In this document: piece by piece, positions 22,781-31,182 of the stretch | Layout of the letters: the number at the start of each line of letters is the position of its first letter | Numbering within the stretch: position 1 is the first letter of the stretch | Assembly (NCBI GenBank): GCA_031271685.1 | Contig: JAISVH010000078.1 | Location: forward strand, 1 to 35,667 | Direction of reading: 5' to 3' | Length of the DNA: 35,667 nt | Source of the DNA: Eubacterium sp. | GTDB lineage: Bacteria > Bacillota > Clostridia > Oscillospirales > Ruminococcaceae | The notes under the pieces: model-generated | Seen by the model: the letters and a program-made list of their open reading frames with translations, nothing else | Told to the model about the DNA's origin: nothing | The model's database searches: none | Made by a program: the position numbers and the translations under genes

Positions 22781-23076
22781 TTTAGATCACCTCAAAAGTG
22801 TTTTTACAAATAATTTTTAAGGTGCATAATAAAAACAGAAATTAGAGCGTGTTCACAATAATCTCTGCTATAAGTTTCGCTTTTTTCTAAATATAATGCA
22901 CCATCACTCATGCAACACCAATGTTTTCGTGTCATAGGCGGCGAAAATTAAGATTTAATTAATCTCCATCTTAACTTAATTGGCAATAATTATGCACATC
23001 TCAAATTAAAAAACAGTCAAAAAAATCAAGAAAAAGTTTTGAGTCATAGTTTTTTCGCAGATTTTTGCTAACTATT
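22781..23076. other. 296-base noncoding gap before the amidase gene
   Basis: AT-rich and without a supported gene. It has an inverted pair GGTGCAT/ATGCACC about 75 bases apart and a palindromic stretch around TTAAGAT/ATCTTAA near 22950-22975. One 35-codon frame at 22804-22911 (minus) has only a poor ribosome binding site. The gap may be a structured leader of the amidase mRNA. Confidence 0.4.
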
Positions 23077-23316
23077 TTATTTGAGATTAGTATTATTATC
23101 TTTATTAACATTTATAATGCTTGCTGTGCCGACTTCACCGAAACCGTGGCTAGCGATAGAGGTCAGCGCCGATATGATAGCCGACACTGCGGAAACGCTA
23201 AAAACCATCTTCCAATTGATTACGCCTAACACAGCATTAGTGCCAATGGCTGCTATCGCCGACTGCGCTGCAGTCTTGACAGCACGTTCAAGTGTATCTA
23301 GCAAAAATCTTCTCAT
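23077..23316 (-). CDS. r1t-type phage holin
   Basis: A 79-residue protein: RFLLDTLERAVKTAAQSAIAAIG, then INWKMVFSVSAVSAIISALTSIAS, and HGFGEVGTASIINVN. The LERAVKTA.Q start, the second helix ending in LTSIAS and the GTAS end are the marks of the Phage_r1t_holin family. It makes the membrane lesion that releases the amidase. Its ATG overlaps the upstream gene's TGA by 4 bases. Together with the amidase downstream it forms the lysis module. Confidence 0.82.
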   Translation of the reverse strand: MRRFLLDTLERAVKTAAQSAIAAIGTNAVLGVINWKMVFSVSAVSAIISALTSIASHGFGEVGTASIINVNKDNNTNLK

Positions 23317-23729
23317 GAATTTTCTTCCTTACAACTATTCAAGCGGTTAAGCCTGTTGTGCATATACTCTTCCATATTTTTCTGCGCCTCATGGCATTTT
23401 CCGTTGCCGCCTTGCACAACTATGGCGTGGTCAAGCAGCGCAAGCGAAGCCTCGAATGCCAGTGTGAGCTTATCGCTAATATCGAGCAAATCGGATTGTT
23501 GGTTATTTGTCCAGCTTTCAAGATGTGCCACACGGCTTTCAATCGCGGTAAGTTTATCAAGTTTATCCTTTATTGGCTTTGTGAGAGTTTTAACCGCAGT
23601 GAAAACTCCGGCAAGCGTAACGATCAACGATGCTATCAAATGCCAATCTTCCAGACTAATCTCCCCTTTCAAATAATTATTACCCCTGTAACAAACAGCA
23701 GACAAAATATCACGTTTGCCAATTATCAA
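23313..23729 (-). CDS. Small membrane protein with coiled coil, holin partner (start uncertain)
   Basis: The protein has one membrane helix (WHLIASLIVTLAGVFTAV), then a coiled coil (IKDKLDKLTAIESRVAHLES) and a soluble C-terminal half with two Cys. This form matches the small helper proteins that stand before holins in Firmicute phages, including haemolysin XhlA-like proteins. No ATG lies at the front. The frame opens with a TTG at 23729, but the stretch to about 23660 is the repeat also found near 29341. The only good ribosome binding site (AAAGGGGAG) is followed by CTG at 23654, so the real protein probably starts near SLEDWHL, giving about 113 residues. Confidence 0.65.
   Translation of the reverse strand: MIIGKRDILSAVCYRGNNYLKGEISLEDWHLIASLIVTLAGVFTAVKTLTKPIKDKLDKLTAIESRVAHLESWTNNQQSDLLDISDKLTLAFEASLALLDHAIVVQGGNGKCHEAQKNMEEYMHNRLNRLNSCKEENS
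23675..23708. repeat. Solo end of the MITE-B element
   Basis: The 30-base word starting ATTATTACCCCTGTAACAAA matches the two inverted ends of the element at 29341-29508, with a few changes. Only one end is present, placed just downstream of the first PP-loop gene. Confidence 0.65.
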
Positions 23730-23743
23730 TTATCCGACAATTG

Positions 23744-24928
23744 CTATAAACCAAGCATATCCACTATATTCTGCCGTGATGCATAATCTTTTTCGGTGTA
23801 ATATTCCACTCCCGCAAGGTTTAATTGTTTTTCAAAATAGCCTCTGAATTCGTGCGGAATTTTCTCTAATTCATTTTGATCATATTTTTCAAGAAACTCG
23901 GTTGAAACAGAACTCAAAGCATTCAATAAATCGTCGGATAAATTATTAAAATATTTATCTACCACATCAATGCCTAATTTATTGATAAAATACGCGGTAT
24001 AAAAAATATTAGCGCTAGCCGATAGCCTGGGGAGCCTAGTTTTAACATCACGAATTTTTCCCGTAATCGCCGCGTCTATAAGCAAACGCACACGCGCAGT
24101 TTTCTTAATTTCCGCTCCGTTGACAGGATAGTGAAACCAATTATCATTAAAAGTATCATAAAAATCAGGATCAAGCTTATGCAATAGCTTAAACACACCT
24201 ACTTTAGAAAACCCCGCGAGCGGAGAAATCGTGCTTACGCCGTTTATCACAGGATTCCGTTCCGAACCATGAGCCCAAGATTTAGCCGTATCTCCCATTA
24301 TTGCGCCGTTAGCGGAGATACCAATATCTAAAGCGTCGGCCAGAAGTAAAGATCCGACATTATAATATCCAAACGAATAATGAGGAAATAAAAATTCAGA
24401 AGCGTTCGTAACTACTACAATGCTTCCCAAAGACTTGGCTGTTTTAATGTCAATCAATTCTTCTCCTTTGCCATTTGTTGTAAAATTCAGGGCTATAGGT
24501 ATTAGGTCAGGGCATAATTTCCTTAACGTTGTCGAGTCAATCCCTCCTGATATGCAAAGCGAAAACTTATTACGTATAACCGTTTCCACGTCTTCTAAAA
24601 TATTATTGGCTTCGATTTCGGCGTGTGTGACATTCTGTATGTCGGTTAATGTCTTTCTGCAAATCTCAAAGTCAAATTTTATGTAGTCGTATTTTTGCAT
24701 GGATAAAACCGCAATAATATAGGCTATACGGTCATAAGTGACAGAAACTTCGATATCTTTTGCCTCGACAAACAGGTTGAACACTATATCTTCGCCGCTA
24801 GACGAAATCTCATACAAATTAACGTTAAACCCTTTTGAAGTTATATTCGGCGTGCTCACTTCAAGTTGGGCCATAATATCATTGTTTAAATATTTAAGAT
24901 ACTGTTCATTTGCGTCATAAATTTTCAT
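23744..24928 (-). CDS. PP-loop ATPase, asparagine-synthase/QueC-like fold (paralogue 1)
   Basis: A 394-residue protein. The PP-loop SGGIDST at about residue 128, in NKFSLCISGGIDSTTLRKLCP, marks an ATP-pyrophosphatase that adenylates a substrate. The first 125 residues are not the glutaminase domain of AsnB: there is no N-terminal Cys. Downstream motifs (FPHYSFGYYNVGSLLLADAL, ISPLAGFSKVGVFKLLHKLDP, YTEKDYASRQNIVDM) recur colinearly in the protein at 29692, so the two are paralogues. It lacks the zinc Cys cluster of QueC. The substrate is unknown. It lies between the fibre gene and the holin partner, an odd place for metabolism. AGGAG precedes the ATG. Confidence 0.75.
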   Translation of the reverse strand: MKIYDANEQYLKYLNNDIMAQLEVSTPNITSKGFNVNLYEISSSGEDIVFNLFVEAKDIEVSVTYDRIAYIIAVLSMQKYDYIKFDFEICRKTLTDIQNVTHAEIEANNILEDVETVIRNKFSLCISGGIDSTTLRKLCPDLIPIALNFTTNGKGEELIDIKTAKSLGSIVVVTNASEFLFPHYSFGYYNVGSLLLADALDIGISANGAIMGDTAKSWAHGSERNPVINGVSTISPLAGFSKVGVFKLLHKLDPDFYDTFNDNWFHYPVNGAEIKKTARVRLLIDAAITGKIRDVKTRLPRLSASANIFYTAYFINKLGIDVVDKYFNNLSDDLLNALSSVSTEFLEKYDQNELEKIPHEFRGYFEKQLNLAGVEYYTEKDYASRQNIVDMLGL

Positions 24929-24936
24929 GTGAACTC

Positions 24937-26289
24937 CTATATTTTAATTACCCCTGTTATGCCTCCTTCAGGTTTTACAATAGGCATCAGTCTCCAACAA
25001 GCTTTTTCTATATTATAGCTTAAAGTGTACCACTTAGTTTTAACTCCTGTAAAGCCTTCGGTACCGCCTAAATTGTCTTCCGGTTTGGAAATTACTTCTG
25101 CCAAATTAACAGGCAGAGCTGATCCCAACTCCGACATATCATCAAGTTTTTTCTTATCTTCCGCGCTCATAAGGCCGTTGACCGAAGTGGTAGCGGTAGC
25201 TATGTTAACCGTTGCTCCTGTTGAAATACCGTCTAGCTTCAATTTGTCTTCCGCGCTCATAAGGCCATCTTCGTTTTTAGTGACTGTGGAAGGCATATTA
25301 TTTGGTGAAAACACTCTAACGTCTTCATCATAAACACCTTTGCCATTGATTGTACATGAACCGTGTACTGCGCCATTTAAAGATATTATAGAATCATCAT
25401 TGTTTACAGTTAAAATTATATTTTTTGAGCTAGATATAATATTTACATTTCCGTCCCCTTCCATCTTTACACCGCTGCTTCCGGATTGGATGTCGATGTA
25501 ACCCTGTCCTGTCAGACCTATACCTCCGCTTCCGGATTTGATATTGACAGGTCCATCATAGCTCTCTATAGTTACTGCTTTTTCCGCAGTTAGAGTAATA
25601 TCTTCTTCCCGAGAACTTATAGCTATGCTGTCATTTATCTCACAACCGGTTTTATCAAGTTTTTTGCCAATTAATTCTTCTAACGATTTATACTTTTCTT
25701 CAGTATATGCGTTTGCGTTACATAAAACATCATTTATACTCTTTCCGCCGTCCTGAAAATTGCCCTCCGATGTTAACACAGCGATGTTTCCAACCTTATC
25801 CACCTTTGCTTTTTCAGCGTATCCGTCGAAACTGTTTTCTACCCTCAATTCACCTTGCCCGATTGAAAAAATTTCCTTAAAACTAAAATTTATCAGGTTG
25901 CCTAGCTTTTCGGCAGGTATTGTGTTCGTATTTAGTGTTTTTACCGTTTTAACCGCAAAAAGAACTTCCGAGTTTTCAGTTCCGTCGCCCGCATAAAATC
26001 CAATAGTATTGAGATTGCGCGCTTCTTGGAGGCCGGCATTGTTAAATTGTAGCTTAATAAAAAATTGAGAGGTATTTTCTCCACACAGATCATATTTATC
26101 TATTTCTTTAATAAAGTTTTCACTAGACAGCTGTTCAAGTTTTTCAGCCGTCTGCGTGTCTTTAATTTCTTCCGTGCTTATTACGGCTCCCATTTGGGTC
26201 AGTTTCTTCTCGTTTTTTTTACAAAGCAGTATATTTCGTATTAAGTCTTTGCCTTTGTCGGTCAATACCGCCGCATTGTATTCTGCCAT
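24937..26289 (-). CDS. Phage tail fibre protein (DUF3751-like), fibre 1
   Basis: A 450-residue protein. The N-terminus (AEYNAAVLTDKGKDLIRNILLCKKNEKKLTQMGAVISTEEI...) is the baseplate-attachment domain of DUF3751/tail-collar fibres. The central region has beta-rich repeats (VNIKSGSGGIGLTGQGYIDIQSGSSG). Two copies of the GLMSAEDKxKLD motif (DGLMSAEDKLKLDGI, NGLMSAEDKKKLDDM) come near the C-terminus. It probably forms a trimeric receptor-binding fibre. It is colinear in plan with fibre 2 at 26495. GAGGAG precedes the ATG, and the gene is followed 8 bases later by PP-loop gene 1. Confidence 0.82.
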   Translation of the reverse strand: MAEYNAAVLTDKGKDLIRNILLCKKNEKKLTQMGAVISTEEIKDTQTAEKLEQLSSENFIKEIDKYDLCGENTSQFFIKLQFNNAGLQEARNLNTIGFYAGDGTENSEVLFAVKTVKTLNTNTIPAEKLGNLINFSFKEIFSIGQGELRVENSFDGYAEKAKVDKVGNIAVLTSEGNFQDGGKSINDVLCNANAYTEEKYKSLEELIGKKLDKTGCEINDSIAISSREEDITLTAEKAVTIESYDGPVNIKSGSGGIGLTGQGYIDIQSGSSGVKMEGDGNVNIISSSKNIILTVNNDDSIISLNGAVHGSCTINGKGVYDEDVRVFSPNNMPSTVTKNEDGLMSAEDKLKLDGISTGATVNIATATTSVNGLMSAEDKKKLDDMSELGSALPVNLAEVISKPEDNLGGTEGFTGVKTKWYTLSYNIEKACWRLMPIVKPEGGITGVIKI

Positions 26290-26337
26290 TTTATCATCTC
26301 CTCAATAAACAATTAATAATTAATAATTAGCAGTTAA

Positions 26338-26425
26338 TATAGCAGCGTAAACATGGAAGTGGCTCCCATGTTTACGCTCGCCGCTGAAAACGGCGCACTG
26401 CGGCAAATCCGCAGTGTTTATAGCG
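26338..26425 (-). repeat. Three-hairpin repeat, copy a (inverted)
   Basis: Reverse orientation relative to the copies at 31971 and 34989. It has three adjacent stems: CTGCGG/CCGCAG, CGCCG/CGGCG with a TTTTCA-type loop, and a 12-bp stem GCGTAAACATGG/CCATGTTTACGC. It fills the gap between the two fibre genes, which is otherwise AT-rich and without genes. Confidence 0.75.
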
Positions 26426-26494
26426 ACGGACCGTTAAAAATTTTTATATAAGACCATCGCTAATAATGATGATAGATACAACCATTATTAGTTA

Positions 26495-27475
26495 TTAACT
26501 ATTAATTATTGTCGGGAACGGAATCAAATTATACCCGCCGTCCGGTGTTACGGCAAGGATATGGTCTCCCGAGCCGTCAGCGTTACGAACAAACCCGGTA
26601 TCTGTTTTTTCAAATAATACAACTCCTATAGATCTTTCTGTGCCGAGCGTTCCTTCTGACGTTATGCTATCCAGTTTAGCTTTATCCGTTGCGCTCATAA
26701 GTCCGTCTGAGGATGCTGTTGCCAAATTTTTTGAAGCATAATAATAGGGAAATTGTCCGCCAAGCTTATCGCTGTTTGCAGCGGTCCCGGTTATGCCAAG
26801 TTTTTTATTTAACTGATTGTGCAATCCGGATTCAGCTAATTCTGCTCGCTCTCGTTCATTGTAAATGCGCTCTGACAGATAGTCGCTCAAATTTGTTACA
26901 CGTTCATCTACCCTAGAGGTATACTCATTTTCTATGTCAATCGCATTCAGCAAATCCGATATTTCAAATTCACCGCTTTCATAATCTCCGCTGTCGGAAA
27001 TCACCGCAATTTTGCCGGGTGAAACTAGCTTTGGCACTCTGGCGTAGCCGTTAAAGCTAGTCTTAATATTTACCGTCTGATCACTGCTGAACGGAAAGAC
27101 CATCTTGATATTCTTGTTTACAGGGTAATCGGACTCAGCGGCAATATCTCCCGCATTTTTATCGGTCATCACCGCGAATAGAACCGGTGGGTTAGTTCCG
27201 TCGCTGGCATACGCGCCTATCGTCTGCGCCGGATATGACTTAGCTAGACCGGCATTAGTCAATTGCGCCTCAATAACTAACCGACTGCCTAACTTGTCCA
27301 GGTAAAGCTTTCCTGAAAAAGTCTGCCGCAGGTTTGGCACCTCTCCGGCGCTTTCCGGGTTTGAAGCAATAGTCTCGCCGACACCTATTTTCTTCAGCGT
27401 CAGCTTGCCGCCGTTAAGCAGGATATTTGTCATCATAACTTTGCCGGCATCGGTTTGGATTAAGGTATAGGGCAT
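26495..27475 (-). CDS. Phage tail fibre protein (DUF3751-like), fibre 2
   Basis: A 326-residue protein. The N-terminus (MPYTLIQTDAGKVMMTNILLNGGKLTLKKIGVGE) and the following beta-rich section (ARVPKLVSPGKIAVISDSGDYESGEFEISDLLNAI) correspond to fibre 1. A single GLMSATDKAKLDSI motif stands near residue 270. The C-terminal 60 residues differ, as expected for a receptor-contacting tip. The start at 27475 has AAAGGAG upstream; a longer frame has none. Two fibres of similar design suggest alternative or paired receptors. Confidence 0.82.
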   Translation of the reverse strand: MPYTLIQTDAGKVMMTNILLNGGKLTLKKIGVGETIASNPESAGEVPNLRQTFSGKLYLDKLGSRLVIEAQLTNAGLAKSYPAQTIGAYASDGTNPPVLFAVMTDKNAGDIAAESDYPVNKNIKMVFPFSSDQTVNIKTSFNGYARVPKLVSPGKIAVISDSGDYESGEFEISDLLNAIDIENEYTSRVDERVTNLSDYLSERIYNERERAELAESGLHNQLNKKLGITGTAANSDKLGGQFPYYYASKNLATASSDGLMSATDKAKLDSITSEGTLGTERSIGVVLFEKTDTGFVRNADGSGDHILAVTPDGGYNLIPFPTIINS

Positions 27476-27770
27476 TCTTTCTTCTCCTTTATACAGCAAT
27501 TCCGCTTGGCATTAAAGTCAATTATAGTTAAGTCAACACCGTACAATTCATGCTTAACGGCTTTACTCACAAATTCGTATTTCTCGCCAAATTTCTTTAA
27601 TTTTGCCTTAAATATCAACGGATATTCGCGGAAAATTGCCTAGTTTGACGAAAAATCTGACTGTACTTTGCACGCCAAAGCTGTGCGATATTGCCTTAAT
27701 TAACTTAGAAAATATCAAGAATAATAACGAAATAAAGTATGTAATCGATCTGATCCCTGATTTCTAACCT
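27476..27770. repeat. Gene-free gap with direct repeat R3a
   Basis: A 295-base gap. Bases 27578-27660 match 29378-29463 as a direct repeat of about 85 bases, with a shared core AATATCAACGGATATT that is itself an inverted repeat. No gene is seen. The repeat pair brackets the glycosyltransferase and the 264-residue gene. Confidence 0.6.
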
Positions 27771-28478
27771 CTAAACGATTCTATACACATTGTTTTCTAA
27801 GTCAATAATCTCCTGTATTGCCTTTCCAAAGGTCTGAAACAAACTGCATTCATAGTCGAAATCTACATCAGTGGTGCGATCCTTAAAGGTGTGCCTGATA
27901 ATAAACTGCTCGGAATTTATAGGATTATCCAGTTCTCCGTTATCCAGGATATCCTTTGCGGCACGGTAAAATTCTAACGCATATCCGGTCTCTCCAATAC
28001 AGGTTCCGGCATTAATATATTTAAACTCCCCGCGAAAATCTCGGTCGCTAATCATGTCTATCGACATATTTGGATGGTTGCTTTTGGTAGCCCCAAAAAT
28101 CAGCTTTTTACCGTATTCCTTAAAAGTTTTGACAATTCCGGTAAGGTCTCCGCTAAGCAGCACATCTCCGGCATCTAGCACCAAAACATATTGTGTGGAA
28201 ACTCTCTCTAGCGACTTGATAATGTATCCTATTTTCTTGGTATTCTTCCAAATCCCGCTAGATTCGGCATCATTAATAAAAGGTGTGTCACTGTGTTTAA
28301 GCTGCTTTATCAACATATTTTTCTCCGGAACGCTGGCGACCGTAACAATTGTCAGATCTTTTGGCAGTGTAACTTTGCGCGCACTTAGCTCGGCAACAAA
28401 CGGCATCCAGTAAACGTGGCAATTTCCTTGAAAGTGCGCGGCGTAAAATTCCTTATCTTTGTGATTTAAAATTTTCAT
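27771..28478 (-). CDS. Glycosyltransferase, PLOD/procollagen-type (GT-A fold)
   Basis: A 235-residue protein. LTIVTVASVPEKNMLIKQL begins a GT-A fold; YVLVLDAGDVLLSGDL near residues 97-112 carries the acidic motif (DAGD in place of DxD) that holds metal and nucleotide-sugar; YINAGTCIGE and the NSEQFI stretch are typical of the family that includes the glycosyltransferase domain of lysyl hydroxylases and related viral enzymes. It would transfer a sugar to a protein or surface acceptor, but neither is known. AAGGAG precedes the ATG. It lies between tail fibre 2 and the unidentified 264-residue gene. Confidence 0.75.
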   Translation of the reverse strand: MKILNHKDKEFYAAHFQGNCHVYWMPFVAELSARKVTLPKDLTIVTVASVPEKNMLIKQLKHSDTPFINDAESSGIWKNTKKIGYIIKSLERVSTQYVLVLDAGDVLLSGDLTGIVKTFKEYGKKLIFGATKSNHPNMSIDMISDRDFRGEFKYINAGTCIGETGYALEFYRAAKDILDNGELDNPINSEQFIIRHTFKDRTTDVDFDYECSLFQTFGKAIQEIIDLENNVYRIV

Positions 28479-28504
28479 ATCATTCTCCTTTTTTATTTTG
28501 TTGT

Positions 28505-29299
28505 TTATGTTATTTTATTCGGCGCTCCCGTGCCTTTTTCCAGCGTTATGGTTCGCTCTCCGGCGGCGTCAATTTCCAGAGTTGCGCGGATATAGCAAAT
28601 ACCGCTGCTCGAATAAAACATATTCAACGCCTTACAGCGATCTATAAAAAGAATGGATCTCGGCAAAGTGCTGCCCTGAATGCCAATTTTTCCCAAACAG
28701 GCCGTCAAATGTGTTAAATTGCAGTTACGTGTGTAACGCTGATCAATTTCATTAGAATTAAAGTATAGGTCTGAGTTTGACGAAATATCTCCCTCAAACC
28801 AGTCATGCTCTATATATTTATAGTTATATTCACTTCCGCCTTCGCTAGACAAATCAAATATCTGCGACAGTGAGGTTGGACACCCTTCGCTAGAAAACGG
28901 CCATAGCGAATTTTGGCTTCTGTCTCCCGGGATAAACCCGTTTATGCCGTTCGCACCATAAATTTCAATATCCATTATATGCTTCCTGGGGAGCAGCGCG
29001 GGAGGAGAAGTTACCTTAAAGCCATGATATGAGTCACGCAATACACTATTGACAATAGGAATATGAAACAACAGCGAGGTCTTCGTATTCGGAGCCGCCT
29101 TTTGAATTACTATTTTCTGTCTAGTCACGCAAGGAAATTTGATCACGTCAATCTGTGGAAGCACTACGTTACAGCGCATCGGTGCTCCGGGATAGCTTTC
29201 GAATGCGCTGCAATAACCTCCGGGTACCGATATCGTAATATCGGGCAGCTGTTCACAGGTGTCGGGGTCAATTCCCCTAACTGGTACAGGATAAATCAT
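28505..29299 (-). CDS. Unknown 264-residue protein, likely virion or fibre-associated
   Basis: I do not recognise it. It starts at ATG 29299 behind GGAGGT (6 bases), so the longer frame to 29422 is not used. The sequence is beta-rich and Pro/Gly/Ser-rich (MIYPVPVRGIDPDTCEQL, DITISVPGGYCSAFESYPG, IEIYGANGINGFIPGDRSQN), with no signal peptide, no membrane helix and no enzyme motif. The composition and the position between fibre 2 and the cargo genes suggest a structural or receptor-contacting virion protein, but this is inference. Confidence 0.5.
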   Translation of the reverse strand: MIYPVPVRGIDPDTCEQLPDITISVPGGYCSAFESYPGAPMRCNVVLPQIDVIKFPCVTRQKIVIQKAAPNTKTSLLFHIPIVNSVLRDSYHGFKVTSPPALLPRKHIMDIEIYGANGINGFIPGDRSQNSLWPFSSEGCPTSLSQIFDLSSEGGSEYNYKYIEHDWFEGDISSNSDLYFNSNEIDQRYTRNCNLTHLTACLGKIGIQGSTLPRSILFIDRCKALNMFYSSSGICYIRATLEIDAAGERTITLEKGTGAPNKIT

Positions 29300-29340
29300 T
29301 TTTTTACCTCCAAAAACAATTAATAATTTATAATTAATAA

Positions 29341-29508
29341 TTATTACCCCTGCAGCAAACACTCGACAATTATTACGTATCTTTTTGCCGCCAAACCGCT
29401 TTAATTTTTTCTTAAATATCAATGGATATTCTCGTCAAAATTGAATTGTTTGACAACAAAAATCCTACATGATATTTTGTCTACTGTTTGTTGCAGGGAT
29501 AATAATAG
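29341..29508. repeat. MITE-B: 168-bp element with 30-bp inverted ends
   Basis: ATTATTACCCCTGCAGCAAA and the ten bases after it recur inverted at the right end (about 26 of 30 paired). Inside lies direct repeat R3b (29378-29463). A second inverted copy of the R3 core follows at 29521-29537. No coding potential is seen. Single copies of the end occur at 23675, and the R3 core at 27610, so fragments of this element are spread through the fibre section. The surrounding gap (29300-29691) has no gene. Confidence 0.68.
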
Positions 29509-29691
29509 ATAATAATTTCAGATATATCCATTGATATCAGATGATTTGCCGTCTGACAGCGATAGATATATCCGCGTTCATGTTGCTGTCTCTTAGTCAG
29601 CGTCAGGCGATTTTTAATCCCCCGATATAGTTAAAACACTGGAGGCGGCTCCGCTTCAGATGTTGGAATTATTAGCTATTAGCTAAATATT

Positions 29692-31005
29692 TTACGCCAA
29701 ATCCATTCCATTAAGCACATTTTTTCGATCTTCATAATCCTTTTCGCTATAGAATTCCACCGCGGCTCGTTCAAGGCAGCCTTCAAAATAAATTCTGAAA
29801 TCCGCCGGCAAATATTTCAGAGTTTCCCGGTCATACTTTTCCATCCAATCCATGGAAATATTTTTAAGAAAAGTTTCTATGCCATTTGGAACATCATAAA
29901 AATATTCAGATACTTTTTTCGCTCCCAGTTTTTTAACCAGATAATAGGTATAAAGACGGTGATCATTCCACGATGTCATCGGCATTACCCAATCTGATTC
30001 TCGTTCTTTGCCGGTTGACACCATATCTAAAAGCAATCGGGTTCGCGCGGCCGTACAAGCGTTAAGGTCGTGCCGGTTGTATTCAAACCAGTCGGACATC
30101 AGCTCATCATAAAGCCCCGGATCAAGTCTATAAAGCAGCTTATGAACTCCCGCCTTAGTAAATCCCAAAAATGGATATGCCATTTTAACTCCATATATAT
30201 TGGTTTTAGCAGCTTCAATAGTTTCTAAAAACGCTTGTGTGTCGCCTTTTAAAAATGTCCACCAATCCTTACCGTCACACATTAGCTTTGCATTTGCGGC
30301 AACTGATATGTTGTAAGCGTCCGCTAGCAAAATACTGCCAATGTTGAAATAACCATTGCTAAAATGCGGAAAAACATAATCAGAAATGTTCGTTTCAACA
30401 GAAATGCCGCCTAATTTACGGTGCATTTTTCTCGCGGCAAGCTCGCCTGGCGATGGAGAGTCGAACTCTAGCGATACCGGCGTAAGGCCGGGACATAATC
30501 TGAAAAGCGCGGCACTGTCCAGGCCTCCGGAGAGGTTTATAGCAAAATTATGCTGATATAATGCTTCTCCAAGGCACGAGCTGTCTCCAACCAGACTTAA
30601 AGCTTGCCGAGTGTCTCCAAGATTAAAATCATTCATATTTTCCGTCACCGAAGCAGCCGTAACAGTTGCTCCGGTTATTTTCTCGATACGCTTAAGAGCT
30701 TGCCGCGAAACCTCAAAATCAAAGAATATAAATACGTATTTTCTCAACACTAAAGCTGCGATCATATATGCAGCTTGATCGTTGTTAACAAAACCCGACA
30801 ACATCTTTGGTTCTTCCGCCTTAATACGAAATGACAAATTCAAATAATCCTGCCGCGATCCGGACGGACTATTGACCGTCTCGATAAGCTTTATAAATAA
30901 CTCGTTATTATCAAATTCCGGAGGGCAGACTTTAACCGATGCCAAGACCTTTCGAGATAAAAATTTTGACTTATACTCGTTGTTCGCACAATACACTTTT
31001 CCCAT
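29692..31005 (-). CDS. PP-loop ATPase, asparagine-synthase/QueC-like fold (paralogue 2)
   Basis: A 437-residue protein colinear with the one at 23744 through most of its length: HNFAINLSGGLDSAALFRLCPG (PP-loop near residue 159), YVFPHFSNGYFNIGSILLADAY, YPFLGFTKAGVHKLLYRLDP, and YSEKDYEDRKNVLNGM. The N-terminal domain again lacks a glutaminase Cys. The start at 31005 is chosen because GAGGGTAAAA precedes it and the protein then begins like its paralogue (GKVYCANNEYK versus KIYDANEQYL); the longer frame runs back into repeat DNA. The substrate is unknown; adenylation for amidation or ligation is a family expectation only. Confidence 0.75.
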   Translation of the reverse strand: MGKVYCANNEYKSKFLSRKVLASVKVCPPEFDNNELFIKLIETVNSPSGSRQDYLNLSFRIKAEEPKMLSGFVNNDQAAYMIAALVLRKYVFIFFDFEVSRQALKRIEKITGATVTAASVTENMNDFNLGDTRQALSLVGDSSCLGEALYQHNFAINLSGGLDSAALFRLCPGLTPVSLEFDSPSPGELAARKMHRKLGGISVETNISDYVFPHFSNGYFNIGSILLADAYNISVAANAKLMCDGKDWWTFLKGDTQAFLETIEAAKTNIYGVKMAYPFLGFTKAGVHKLLYRLDPGLYDELMSDWFEYNRHDLNACTAARTRLLLDMVSTGKERESDWVMPMTSWNDHRLYTYYLVKKLGAKKVSEYFYDVPNGIETFLKNISMDWMEKYDRETLKYLPADFRIYFEGCLERAAVEFYSEKDYEDRKNVLNGMDLA

Positions 31006-31079
31006 TTTTACCCTCAAATAATTCAAACATCTGCGACGGAGCCACTTTCGTTGTTTTATATCAAATTGTGTTTTTATGG

Positions 31080-31178
31080 AAACGAACGCCACAAAACCGC
31101 TCGCCGCCGATAGCGGGCTTACCTTACTGCAAAGACCGTTGCTTAAAAACACTTTAGTGTTTTTAAATTGACTGACTA
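31080..31178. repeat. MITE-A fragment (right end)
   Basis: The run of 40 bases ending ATTGACTGACTA and the GC-rich part before it (GCCGCCGATAGCGGGCTTACC) match the right portion of the complete element at 35098-35254. The left end is absent. It fills most of the space between the dehydrogenase stop and PP-loop gene 2. Confidence 0.65.
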
Positions 31179-31182
31179 TATA

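Noticed and set aside
22804-22911. Minus-strand frame of 35 codons before the amidase gene
   Set aside because: No clear ribosome binding site, no membrane or family signature; kept only as a remark on the gap.
26300-26340. AT-rich words such as AATTAATAATTAATAATTAG near several gene ends, considered as attachment sites
   Set aside because: They are simple-sequence and recur at several gaps with no flanking duplication, so nothing supports a site-specific role.
23675-29540. Diversity-generating retroelement at the fibre genes
   Set aside because: No reverse transcriptase, no template/variable repeat pair with A-biased changes; the repeats are intergenic with inverted ends.
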